Below are positions 24,961 to 38,000 of a stretch of DNA of 64,000 nt, piece by piece. The translations under genes were made by a program, and so were the position numbers. This DNA is from Campylorhamphus procurvoides (Eukaryota; Chordata; Aves; Passeriformes; Dendrocolaptidae): contig WBMV01001232.1 of assembly GCA_013396655.1 (NCBI GenBank), positions 372,001 through 436,000 on the forward strand. The letters are read 5' to 3'. Numbering within the stretch: position 1 is the stretch's first letter; each line of letters opens with the position of its first letter. The notes beneath the pieces were generated by a model, which did no database searches, had not been told where the DNA came from, and saw only the letters and a list, made by a program, of their open reading frames with translations.

Positions 24961-27252
24961 ACAGTTCACAGCTGAGGATACTTTCCAGATACAGGAAAGT
25001 AAAGGAAGGACTAAGGTAAAAAGTCATTGGTCCTTACGAGGGGGAAATGCTACTGGAAAATCATACTAGTATTAAAAAGGGAAAACCCTGTGGGAGATAA
25101 GCAAAACAAAGCAAACAAGTCAAATCAATCAAACAAACAAAAACAAACAAGCATATCCATACATGACATTCTATTAAAGGAAGTATTTTGTGTGAGAGAA
25201 AACTGTTCCTGTAAAGCCTGGATTTCAAAATCAGTAGGCAGCTTAGTTGATATGAACCTGTTTAGGACTAGCAAAAATCTGAAAGAGCATAAGAATTTCA
25301 GAGAAGCTGATCTAGTTGTTTATTCTCTCCCTGATGCTGGAACACGAGCACAGAATACTGTATTTTTGCACATGTTGCTGATATGTATAGAGTGAGCTTT
25401 CTGGAGTGACATTTTTTCATCACATTAATGAGTTACATTTATCATTGTCTTATAGCTATCAGTTCTATAAAAACACATTATTTAAATAATGTAACCCTCT
25501 ATCAGACTTTGAGCCCAATTACCTTCTGAGAGGCTTTTTACTTTGCTTCACTGAAACTAGTAGAAGCAAGAAGAGAACCAGTGTCTTTGTCTGTAAAGGT
25601 ACACTCAGATTTTTTGCTATTCTTTGATATGATCCTATGGCTTAAGATTTCATTTGCCACTTCATGAAATTTTAGATGTCCCAGTTTGGACACTCCACTA
25701 GGTTCCAACTTCCTCCACAGTTTTCCTAGGGTCAGTGATATGACAGTATAAGGAAACAAGATATGTCATGAGTGTTAGACAGTTCCCGGTTCAAAGAAAC
25801 TCCATTTTAAGTAGTTTCCTTTCTGTGCATGAGTTATTCTATAGATGACTCTCATGTCAGTCTTGTCGAGAAAACCATGCTTGCTAAAATATAAAGTATG
25901 TAACTAACCTTGATTTGTAGCATATAGATTTTTAATATAGCTGTATACCTTATAACACTTTAAAATAGCAGTTAACAGTTATTAAACCTGCTTTATATTA
26001 AATTTTCAAAATTCTCAAAATTTTGCTTAATGTTCTTTTCAAGGAAAAATATTTTAGCAAGGACATCTTGTTTGGGACACATACATAGAAGGACATAATA
26101 AGACATGATTGTAGCCAAAGCAGAAGGCCCAGAAATCTTGGAGAAGCTCCAAAGAAGGCATGTGATGGTGAGAAAGCAGGGGTTCTTGAGACCTCCAGTT
26201 CAGTTCTGGGGAGGTATGACAAGAGTTAGACCTGAGGGAGGTTGTGAGGGTGGACAATTCTCCAGTTGGATGTATCCATTAGATATGATAATTAATTAGT
26301 GTAATAGATTTCTAAGAGCCTTATATATATCAGGCACTTTTGTATTCATTGCACCTAAAAATGCTTTTAATTAAAGGACCTATTCTCTATTTTATCTATA
26401 CTAATGTTGTCTAGAAAGTTCTTTTCTTCCATTTTAGGCATCATAAATATTCTCATTAATTACTATTAATAATATATTATTTGAAAACAAATTAATAACT
26501 TGTTTATTTTTATACATTTGGGACAACTAAATACTGAAAATTATTAAAATCAAATTATTTCCTCAACTTTATTTTGTAATGTATGTTTAGAGGCAGGAGT
26601 GGTATAGACAAATTGACAAGACAATTCACCTTATACAGGGAGAGGCAATTATCCCTTGTCGATTAGACACAATCACTGCGCTACAAGCAGCTGGTGATGC
26701 ATAACCATCATTATAATTTCAGACTGTTGTATCATTTCTCCTAGTTTTATTTAGCAGTTTTAAAGGCAGGATAAGATATTTTTATGGCACGAAATTTAGT
26801 GAACATGTGGAAATTAAAAAAAAAAGTAGAAGAAAAGGTACTATAATTTTAAACTGCAATGATGGTTATGCACCACCAGCTGTTTATAGTTCAGTGATTG
26901 AGAATATAATTGACAAGGAATAATTACTACCTCTCTAAACAGGGTGAAGAGTGCTTTTGCTGTGATAAGATTGGAGAATGGCCATATGAGGAAGGATCCA
27001 AATGTTTTGCAGGAATAATTTTGTCTTTTCCTTCTGTTTAATAGCTTTAACATCTGAGGCCAGACTATGTTCTGGATTGTATCCTTGTATCTTCACTGGT
27101 GATAGTGGGTTTGCCTTGGTGTAATGGAATTTGAAATACTGAACTGACTTCGCACGCATAATTGAAGCAGTAACGATGTATTTGCGTGATAGTCTACTAT
27201 CATAATTAAATACAAACCTGGTGCTGTGTCTGTGTTTAAACCAGAGACATAA
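24961..27252. other. non-coding stretch, no gene seen
   Basis: Holds an (AAAC)n-like tract at 25101-25152 and a short G-richer patch at 26105-26260. The 122-codon frame 25027-25395 runs through the simple repeat (Lys/Asn/Gln-rich) and resembles no protein. Confidence 0.6.
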
Positions 27253-27485
27253 CAGAATCAACAGAATATGCTGAGTTGGAAGAGACCCACAAGGATTAAG
27301 GAGTCCAACTCTTTACCCTGCACAGGACCATCCCCAAAAGTCACACCATGGGCCTGAGAGTATCATCCTAACTCTTCTTGAACTCTGGCAGGCTTGATGC
27401 TGTGTCAATTCCACAAGAGAAGGATTTATGCCATTATGTGACAAACTATTTTCCCTTTCTCTAACTGAACAGTTTCTGTTTGGTA
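27253..27485 (-). mobile_element. CR1 LINE 3' UTR fragment, reversed
   Basis: On the plus strand it begins cagaatcaacagaatatgc, followed by gagttggaagagacccacaa and then gcctgagagtatcatcc. This is the complement of the CR1 subfamily whose tail reads 'gggtcccttccaactcagaatattctg', as also seen in sense at 48.7-49.2 and 60.6-61.0 kb. Only about 230 bp remains. Confidence 0.88.
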
Positions 27486-27599
27486 CTTGACAACAAATTT
27501 CTCGAGAAAATCAGACTGTCATGAAAGGAAAATGCCTCTCAATCATTTGACAGCACAATTTGAATATACATACGTTACAGTTTCAAAATCTTTCATAGA

Positions 27600-28390
27600 G
27601 TGTTTTTTCTCTCCCTTACCAACTCAGCAGTTTGGAAGTTGAAGAGCCAGGACGAGATGGCTTGCTGAAGCTCAGCCCCCCACTACCTGCTCCCAGAACC
27701 AGCTAACAAAGGGATGGCTTGGCACTCCAGTTTGATGGCTGGGAGACGTGAGGGGGGAGGGAGAGAGGTTTTTCCTGGTGTTGGTCACGCTCAGCTCCTC
27801 AGTCTGCATGGGTGCTTGCCTCTGTTTTCTGGGCTGGTGGAAGCACTGGGACAGGGTCTTTCTGACTTGCCCCCCAACCTCGTGTGCTATGTGTCATTCT
27901 TCAGAGAGAGCAGTTGCTGCTTCCTGGATTCATTGCAGACTCCTTGAGGGGCCTCCCCCAACTTGGACAGAGGACTGTAGGAGAGGGTCTTCGCACCGTC
28001 AAGGGGAAAGATCTCATCCCGTCCCTGTAGCCACCATTCCCTCAGGAGTTTTGGAGCCAGTGCTTCTCCCTGGCTGCTGTCTTTGCCTCGATGGAGCCTG
28101 TGAGTCACCGCAGCCACTGGCCCCCGAGGCATGGTATGGCCTCTTGCTGTCTGTAAATATACCTGCATCGAAGGGGCAGAGCTAGGACTTGATTTGTTTG
28201 AAAGTTTTGGTTATGGTGTTGTTGTTCTGTTCTGGTTTTGGTTATATATATATATATATCTTTGTAGTAAAGAACTGTTATCCTTTTCTATACATTTTCT
28301 GACTAAAGTATCTTAATTTCAAAGGTTGTAATGGTTTTTGGGAAGAGACCCACTTCCTAGTCCAGATAGACAGCTTCTTTTAACTGAGAT
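27600..28390 (+). mobile_element. ERVL-type LTR remnant
   Basis: A GC-rich block (27650-28180) is followed by T-rich sequence with a (TA)n run at 28240-28258, then agtaaagaactgttatcc and tatcttaatttcaaagg. This order matches the R/U5 part of the passerine ERVL LTR also present, reversed, at 20091-20430. The start may be tgtttttt at 27601; the end is about 28390. No flanking duplication is visible. The 145-codon frame inside (27748-28185) is a by-product of the GC-rich LTR sequence and not a gene. Confidence 0.6.
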
Positions 28391-31300
28391 CTCATGGAAC
28401 TAAGTTCCTAGGAACATTTGAATATATAGCTAGATAAGTCATTCGGGCATGACGTGAAAACCAATGAGAAAAAAAATCCCCTGCCAGTAAGGAAAAATAC
28501 CTTAAAAGTACTTGTAGAAAAATTACTTATTACATAAGGGCCCCTGCCCAATACTGTGAAACCTACATAATAGCATTTCACACTTGCTTTGTGTCTATGT
28601 GCTTTCCGTTTGAAAAATCATACAGTAAGAGAAAAGCAGAAAAATATTAAATTCTTGCAAGCTTTACAGAAGTATCTGACCAGGTGAGGACAAAAACCTC
28701 TAGAGTGATGTTTTTATAGTTTTCAGAGATAACACTTAATAGGCATCACTGTATGATAATTTCAATTTAGTTTATTTTCAAATTATTATCCTCATATTTA
28801 ATCCTATCAGAGTACTAATCCCCTTGTTGCCTGGTGTATACATCAGTCAAATAGGTGAGCACATTATAAATATATATATACTATATGCTATTGTTTCTTC
28901 ATTGATGATTTCATCAGTTTGTATCAGTCAACCCTCAGTCCTTGTTTTGCAAATCTTTTCCTCCGTAACTGAATCACTGAGGTTGCCCTTCTATAGGCAA
29001 GTTTTCTTGGCCTGCAGGCTTTTTCTCCTATTTTCTCTTGTTGCATTCACAACTGTGCCATCTAGAGCGATATCTGGTTTTTAATATTCAGTGTGTAGCC
29101 TCTTACTCTTTCACATAGTACTAGAACCTCAGAACAAATTACCATCAGTCAACTAGATATCTTTTTTTGACTTTACTGCATTCCAGTTATTTGCTTCCCA
29201 TTGATTAAGTGCCTCAGGTTTGGTTTTTTTCACTCTCTTTGGTTTATCACATTTCTCAGGCAACCAGATTTTTATCAAGCTCAGAACATGTTCTTACCTT
29301 TAAAACTGGAATGAAGAACAGCTAAATATGTCTGAAACTCTGAAAAACAGCTAGAATGAGCCACTTGTGCAGCAGTGTTTTCCACAGTAAAGGTAAAAGT
29401 CTACCTCTACCTTTGCTAGGAAAGGTACTTCTTGGAGATTATAAGAAAAATGAGATAATTAATTTTTTTCAGGAAGCCGCAGGGGTTTCAGCTTCAGGTG
29501 TAGCATGCATAGCTCTGGGCTTGCTTTCATTGTTATATACAGCACCATATGTGTACTGGCACTGTATGTAACAATCTTAAACCATATATAACCATATACT
29601 AAACAGTATATATGAAAAAATAAATCCCTACTGGCATAAAACCTGTCACAAAGGCCTGTTTCTGAAGAAAATATGAAAGAACAACTAACACATATCAGAT
29701 GGTTGTCATGCCATTCTATTCACCAATAACAACCATTTAGAATGCAGTGTAAAAAACTAGGCAAACTCTTAATAATTATTATTATATTCCTTGTAGCTAT
29801 TGTAATTATCTCACTGTTTCTAAGCTTTAGGCCATAAGAAAAATTCTAAATAAAAGAGATAAGTGACCAATAGTCTCTTGCTTGAATTCTCTTATGATGT
29901 AGCAACTGCCTATCTCATCACAGTTTTACCACTAAAAATTATTAAGAAAAGGACTATGTGATGAAAAAAATATAAAAATTAAAAGAAGCCATTGACTGTC
30001 TTAGTTATATATTTATACCATCAGTTATAAAAATATTTTCATAATGTATAATTGTAATTCATATCAAAATATTTTTTTTCAGGCAACAGCTAGATCCCTA
30101 GCTGAATCCAAGAGGTCCCTGATACAACTGAGAAGAGATTAGGAACTCAACACTGAGGTGAAATTCAAAGCTCCATTCCACAGACTACTTGGCTTTTGAA
30201 TTGCAAAGGATACTGCAGACTGAACATGTTGTGGTCAACACAAAGTGACAGATTAATAAGCAGAAGATCGGCTCTTCTGCATAAAGCATGGTATTTAACC
30301 AAGAAGGAGACACTAATATGGTTCAAGTCCATTTTCAAGCTGTAGCAATTCAAATCCAATTCCCCTGTACTCCAGGAAAATATTCTGATCAGTTACTAGC
30401 TACAAGAACAGTGGTCCTTCCAACTGTCCATCTGTCCATCTGTCTTAAAACACTGAGCCCTTCTCTGTAGGGAATTTCAGAATTTTCTATGCTGTGTGTC
30501 TCAGGTGACTGGAAGCATCAGACATTTGGTTCTCATCCAGGAAATCTGAGCTCAGAGTCAGGCACATTCAAATACTTTTCTGTGTACTTAGTGTTTTCAT
30601 TCACCTACTCCTGCTTACTAAATGAGACCTTGGACAGATATCACTGGCTAAACTGAGGTAGCTTTTGTGACGTCTTTCAAAGATATCTTTTCAAATAATG
30701 GCTTAAATCATTGCTCAGTTATTGCTGAGTTCTAAAATTATAATTACAATGTTTTACAACTAACTTCTTAATTTTTTAGATATTTTTGGTAAAATGAGCC
30801 TTCAGGATACTGGGTAATTATACATAAATAAGTTTTCTGAAATGTTATTTTTAAGAGAAACCAATCACATTGAAATTTGAAACAATTCTACTCTCATCCT
30901 TGTAAGACATTTCTGTGCTTAGATGAAGTGTGATTTGATCTAAATTTTCATTTTTGGGTTACTCAGTAGCATTTGTGATTTTAAAATGTTGACTTTTTTC
31001 CTTCCATAATACATTTATAGAGAATAAGTAACTCTTCTGGCTTTCTAACTTTCTTGTGCGTTCTAACTGACAAGACTGCAAGGTCATACATTGATACAGG
31101 ATGTTAGCTGTCATACCCTCACTTTGTTAGCATAAAAAAGAAGCTGGTGGATGGTGATTCTGTCCCAGTTGCAAGATGCTGATGCTTCTTTAAGACATTT
31201 TCTACATTAATCTTTTGGGAAATAATTCCTTTTATGTTTGGACAGTCTATGGTTCACTGAAAAATGTCACATGAAATCAAAGGACTTATCAAAATGAAGA

Positions 31301-31744
31301 CAACCTACTGAGATAAATTTATTAAATTAACTTTTTCCACAAGACATCTCTTTGAGGTTTTGTCATCCTATCCCATTTGCATTATAAAAAAGCATCAAGT
31401 ACACATCATTATAAGTAAAATCTTTAAAAGGTAATCAGATGGGTATTTCATAAGTCACCATTTTAGTTTCTTTTCAAAAAACATAATAAAGGAGCATTGA
31501 GGAGGAACACTGAAGCTGAAGAAAATAAAAGGGACAAGAACCTCAGAGAACATAATAATTTTGTTGTCTCCTAAATCAGAATAAATTTCACAAAAAGATA
31601 CTCTGATTTATAGTTCTTTGAACTCAAAACCAGAACCCTCTGAACTCTTCTGGGGTAACACAGAAAGGCATCAAACTGACTAACCTACTCTGCCACCTAC
31701 AAGAAAAGTATCAGATAGAAGACAAGCAAAACAGCTTGGCACTG
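28391..31744. other. non-coding stretch, no gene seen
   Basis: AT-rich with a short (AT)n run near 28868-28880. No recognisable transposon or coding frame. Confidence 0.6.
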
Positions 31745-32085
31745 CTGCCTCTCTACATTTCCTACCTTTGCTCAGCTTTACAATATTTCTGCTTACCCAT
31801 TTCTCCAACCATTCAAGGTCCCTCTGAACGAATTTTGAGACTACACCCATAGGTTTATCAACTACTCCCAGTTTTGCCTTGTCTGCAAATTTGCTGATAG
31901 TGTACTCCTCACACCCCATTGTTAATGTCATTAATGAAGATGTAAAAACAGAATTGACCTCCATATGGGCCCCTGGGATACACCACTAGTGACTGGGCTC
32001 CAGATGGATTTCATGCTGCTACTGATCAGCACCCTCTGAATCAGGCAGTTCAGCCAGTTTTCAATTCCACTCATCTCTCAAGTCC
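31745..32085 (-). mobile_element. old CR1 reverse-transcriptase fragment (motifs B to C), reversed
   Basis: Read on the minus strand, the sequence encodes pieces of CR1 reverse transcriptase. Around 31985-32000 is the motif B region (the GVPQGS region, here gtggtgtatcccaggggccc), then the FINDI-like stretch near 31925. In frame 31680-31964 comes SKFADKAKLG (residues 24-33), the counterpart of the SKFADDTKLG active site, with the second catalytic Asp changed to Lys. QRDLEWLEKW and a Lys/Gly-rich stretch follow. Neither the 5' nor the 3' end of CR1 is present. Heavy divergence indicates an ancient copy. Confidence 0.82.
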
Positions 32086-35000
32086 CAGTCTTAGCAGCGC
32101 TAAGACGTGATACACTTTGACACAGTCTGCTCTCTCCATTACTAATGCTAGTTTGTCTCTCTTCATGGTGCGGAGCAAAAGTCTAATCTTGTGACTACTG
32201 ACAACCTGCAAGAGGGAAATGCTGTGTTGCAGGCAATCACCTAAACTACCCAAATACATTGAGCAGTATGCATCAGTGGTTCTACACATACCTGCAGAGA
32301 CTAACAAAGAGAAAGAGATGCCTAGAGAACCTATGGATATATGATGAAAATTCATGGTGGAAATATCTGAATGCCATCTCCATATTAAGCTCAAATGAGG
32401 AATCAGGAAAAGCAAAAGATATGACAGCTCAAGTTTTGAGGCAAGACCATAATCAGATGTCAGAAAAATTTCAGAATATAATAAATTCCATAATATTAAG
32501 TTCACAGAACTGAGGATAGCAGAATAAGAATCTGTGAACCAGAGAGAATTTGGAACAGAGGACAGGAAAGATCTGGAGACAGACAGGCAGTGAGAAGAAA
32601 AAAAGTAAGCAAGAGCCAGGATAAAATTTTATACTCTAGGTACTCTTCAAGCTCATGTGCTTTCTGGATGTGTAACATGTAGCTCTGTATGACATTTTGG
32701 TACGGTACTGGGGGCCCTTCTTTTGTTTCTGGAGGTAAACGAGTAGATGGTTGCAAATGGTCATTCCAGTTTCCCAGAGCAAGTCATAAATTTTCAGTGA
32801 ATGTCATTTACTAATTAAGATATACACCTGTGTACACCACAATAATTAGCTACGGTTGAGTTTGTTGTCTCTATTGCAATGTGAAAATATGAGCCTCAAC
32901 AGATTACAAGAAATCTCAGGATTTTCTCTATGCTTTGGTCTTTGTGTCTGTGTATCCTGATTACAGGAAGACGGGACTGCAAATGCCCATTCATTTACAA
33001 GAAGAGAGAAAAATTTAATCCCAGGGCAGGGAAAACTTTTCCATAAGAAGGTATCCCTACAAAGCCCAGCTGGCACCGCTAGGACCTTGGATACTCTGTC
33101 AGCCAGATAGACGCTGAACCCAGGACTGATGTTCCCCTTTCCTCTTCTATCTCATCTCCCTTCAATTTCCTCTTTCTTCCCTCCTTCTTTTTATTCTTTT
33201 TTTTATTATTATTAGGGCAAAATATCTACCAAATTCCATTCCAAGTGTGTAGTTTGCTAAAACACTTTCTGAGCTTTTTTTTTTTTTTTTGATCCTTTTG
33301 GCTTTTGTCATTCTATTTTGATCACAGGCATCTACAAATCTTGAGTGTTCCGTTTTCTGTAGGAGTGAGATATGAAAGTAAGTATATACTTAATAAAATA
33401 ATAGTAGCAAAGTGGTGCTATCTGCTGAAAGGAAGGTGCTAACTCCTGTATCGTCAGCGTACTGTCCTAGATAATACATATGAGGATGAATAATAGAAAG
33501 TTTATGCATCTATATGGCTACTTTGACTACTTGCTAAATCTCAGTGTTTTATAATGTCAATACACTTCCAGCTTTTCATAAGCAACCTCTGAAGCTGCAA
33601 GGCAGATGAGTTACTATCTAAGTATGTATTATTTTGTTCATTCAAAGTGTCAAATTACTTGCAACGTGTGCTGGAGAAGCTTCTAGAGAAGGTAATGATA
33701 TTGAATTCAAATGTCAAACTAGGGAAGTGAAAACTTGCATCTGTCACCATTCAAATTTCTAGCACATGGATCTGCCTTTGGATGTTGCACAAACTGTTAC
33801 AGCAGACTTTATGACATGTCAAGGCATGCCAAAAATCACTGTGACAGAACACTTCAAATGCTTCTGCTCTTAATATTCTGAATCAAACAACTTTTGCCCT
33901 TGATCTCTTAGATTTTTCTTTGCACAGTCAACTAGTGATGGTTACATCACTTTGTCACTCCTGTCAAAATTTTATTTGCTTAAAACAATATTTTCATATA
34001 CTTTGAGAGTCTTTCATGATTAGTTGATGGATATATCTTATCTAAAATTCATTCTAAAATGCCAGAAGTCTGGTAGATTACTTCAGTCTAGGATGGCACG
34101 GATATGTGAAGTGAATGAAAACTGACAAACTATATCCTAAGACCAATACTGTAAATGAAAGAAGTAACTGCATGTGAGACCTAAGGGGAAAAAAAATCCC
34201 CAAAAAACAAACAAACAAAAAGACAACTTTTGTGGCTACAGCCTGTGAACATGGTAAAAAGATCAAGAAACACACCATGGATGTTAGAATTGATAGTTAT
34301 AGTACAATAAGACTGAAACATTTCTATTGCCCTGACTCAAAACTGTCATTACAAATTTACAAAAAAATAAAGCTATTTTGTACTTTTCTCTGCCATTATT
34401 TTCATCAACTGTGTATAATGAGAAATATTGTAAAATTTAATTTCCAAATAAATTGAAGGAGGAGTCTACTAGATGTCAACAAATAGCCATAGAAATAGAA
34501 TTAAAAGTATGTTAAAATTTTACTTTCCAGAAAGCTTTAAAAAAAAGGAAAAACCAAAAAAATAAAATGAAAACAATAATATTTTATTTTTCCAAGGAAA
34601 AATGTCGCATAGTAAAGTGGAATCATTAACTAGAGTTGTCTGTTCAAGGTCTGAATGTAAATCAGCTTTGCTGTACACACACAATGTAATAACTAAAGGT
34701 TTATGGTACCAAATGACTTGGTACTTTTTCATGAATAACAGCCTGCATTCATTATATCTCTGTAAAACTGTCATAAAGGTGTATGCCATTCATGTTTTGC
34801 AGCTTTCTTACAAAACCATTAAGGTTACAATTGAAAAAAATTCCCATAACGACTAAGATGCAATATGCTAGCAAATAATTTATAATTAAATATGTAAATT
34901 AAAACTATACATTTCTTATGGAAGACATCTTTTTAACTTTGAAACGTTGGTAGAATAGTGAGATTCAGGTAGAAAATAATTTCTGAAAAAAAAGGAAATT

Positions 35001-38000
35001 GTGAGTATTCAGGATTAAGAGTTAATTTTTTTCTCTATATACATAGTTTTAAAACTGAAATCAATGGGACAGCAAGGAAGATTATAAAATTATTATGAAA
35101 CACTGGTACTGAACTAGACTTAAGGTATTTTTGTTTTTTAATTTGCACATGTGACACAAAATATAACCATAAAAGAAAAAGGATTTAGCTCCGAACTGTT
35201 AAAACAACAAAGCAACTCAAAGATAATTTCTTCATTTTAATGTCTTCTGGATTGTGTGCAAAAAAATCCTAAGCCTTTTCTGTCATGTCGTGTATACAGG
35301 AATGATAAGCACTCAGGCTTTTCTCATCATTTAACCAGTTTTATTTTATTAAAAATTTATTTATTACCTCAGTATCATTATATGTATTTTATACATTTTA
35401 TACATTATTAAGCAAGAAGATTGCATTCTATACAGCTATTATACAATCTCATTTAAAACATTTACATGTAAGTTCAAGTGGAAAGACATGAACTTTTAAA
35501 CTTTTTTTTTCATAACTATTATAGGAATGAAATTTCTTTGCTCCAGTTCTTCTTCCATAAACCCACAGGGATTTTATAAACACAATGCAAGTCTTGGTTT
35601 TGTTTTTGTGTTTTTGTTTGTTTTGTTTTGTTTGGGTTTTTTAATACATTGTCACCTGTGTAAGTAATATGTCCCATAAATACCCTCATGAAGAATGACC
35701 TTTGTAAAAATATGAATATATTAGACATAGCTACAACAATAGACATACTACTTATTTTTACTCTAAAAACATAAAACGAGAGCTGCTCTATGAGTTGTGC
35801 TTTCAGAAAAGCAAGGAAAACAGCAATACAGTTAACACAAAAAACCCCAAACCAAACAAACCAAAAAAGTAGCAGAAAAAACCCCAACCAACCAACCAAC
35901 TTAACATGATGCCAGAAAGTAGTTTCAGTTTCCTACTTAAAATTGGACATGTTAGGAATTTTTCAAAACATTTGTAAAATTAAGACTCTCTTTAAAAGAT
36001 TTTTGCAACTCTAGGAATGGAGTCACAGCAATGGAGTCGTGAACCACTACAACTTTTTCCTTGTCTATCTACTTATGAAGTCATTAGACATACAGGCAAG
36101 AAAGAATAACTAACAAACATCACCAGTTTTGCATAACAATGTGAGATCAAAAGAATCAAGATTACATTAAGAATTCAACCTAACATTCAGCACATCTTAC
36201 TTCTCCATTGAAAGCAAAAATCTAAACAGAGATAATTTTTGATTAGAAATATATACAATTCTGAAATAAATGCTTGTATGAGAAAAATATATCTAACAGC
36301 ATTTAATACCCCTTGGAAGTATACAAAGTGAAAGTTAGATCTATTAGCCTAGCTTTTAAATAATATTATCTATTATCTATAGGTATTCCTAGATATTATC
36401 TATTATTATATCTATTCCTCTTACAATGTCTGTATAAACAAATCTGTAAGTGTAATGAAATTATGACAATTTCCATCTTAATGCATGATCCTACATGTGA
36501 ACTCTGTATCTAACCATTACTTTCAGGAACTGGGTACTACAGTCAAACTCAAAGCATGAGAGAAATACACCTTTATTTCCTCCACATTTCTACAAAACTT
36601 GTATCACTTTCCATGGTTTAGGCAAACATGAATCAGATGCTTTAATTTAATAGTTGAATTACTATTTATTCCTTTTAATTTCATATTTGAAGTGAAACCC
36701 CAAGTGATATAGCAAATGCCTCTTTTTTGGGGGTTTGATCTGTTATTCATCACATGCTGATGAAAAATAGTTCAGATTAAATCACACATAATCCTATAAA
36801 CTGTCAGGGAATATTTTTAAGAAAGGTCCTGACCTTCACTGAAATATGAAATTGGGAAAACAAACATTCAAAACACCAGAGAAAAACCCCATAAGCAACC
36901 ACCCCCCCAAAAAAGTCAAAACAAATTACACCAAAAAAACCCAGAACACTACAGAATTCTTATATCTACCCACAGCTTTCTAAAATACCAGTTAAAGTTA
37001 AAAATGACTACATGAATGCATCCAGTGTTTTGCTTGGTTAATGACTTTGTAACACATATGCTGAAGTTTTTGGGGACTTTACTATTACTGTGATTGACAT
37101 GATAGAAAGAAAAGCAAAGAAATAGATTTATGACTTCTTCTTATACAATGGTGTTTCTGGCCAGACAGTATTATTTTTTTTTCCAAACCCACATTTTTCT
37201 TTGTCTCTGAGCCTTTCTCTTTCTTCTGTCACTGTTAGAATGAGTGAACTGCAGCACAGATAGAAGCCTAGAAATTTCAGTGTCTGTCACTAGCCTGAAA
37301 TCTTGCAGTATCCCCACAGTTTGTGTAATTAGGATTTTTCTTTTAAACTCTGATATACAATTTTAATTTGCAGTAAATGCCTAGAAAACTAGGAGCGTTC
37401 CTGTGAATTGAGTAACTCTATAAGAAACTACTTTGCCACAGCTGTTATTTGTCTGACCCTCTTTCTAGTGTGTCATATTTATATACACCAAAATAGAATT
37501 TAAGTCAGACATATTTTGTCATGGGTTTCATTGTAAGGCCCTGGCAAAATATGTGCTTAGAATTTTTATGTAAGTTATATTCTCTATATTTAGCAGTGTA
37601 TATATTTGTCACAGAATACTATCTTCATTTTCAATATTTATTCAAGCAACAGAAAAACAGTCTTTGAAGTGAATTGAAATCCGTCACAGCTTTACCTGAG
37701 CAGCTAAGTAAGTTATATTCTTTACAAAAAGGCTCAAGGCATCTATGGAATTCTACAGAAACAAGTAATAAGACTATGTTTTTGTTGCCTAGTAAATTAC
37801 TCCATGATACCAGTAAACATATGTAATTTCCAAATAAAATAAAAAAATAAATTATTTGTACTGATAAAAATTCATTCTGAACTATACTTTTGCTTTCTGT
37901 TCTGTATATTAAATATACAATTTTTAATGGAAATAAACCCTCTCTTTCATCATCCTTTGAATATTTCAGATTGTTGTATTTCCACAAAACACTTCTAATC

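Noticed and set aside
27748..28185. 145-codon plus-strand frame, the longest in the window
   Set aside because: It lies in the GC-rich half of an ERVL-type LTR remnant, overlaps other frames on both strands and has no recognisable domain.
32071..32505. 144-codon minus-strand frame
   Set aside because: It ends at the CR1 reverse-transcriptase fragment, does not continue its frame, overlaps an 84-codon frame on the other strand, and resembles no protein.
35519..35899. 126-codon minus-strand frame with hydrophobic start
   Set aside because: Both ends lie in low-complexity G/T and A/C tracts, which explain the Phe/Leu/Trp and Lys/Asn/Gln content.
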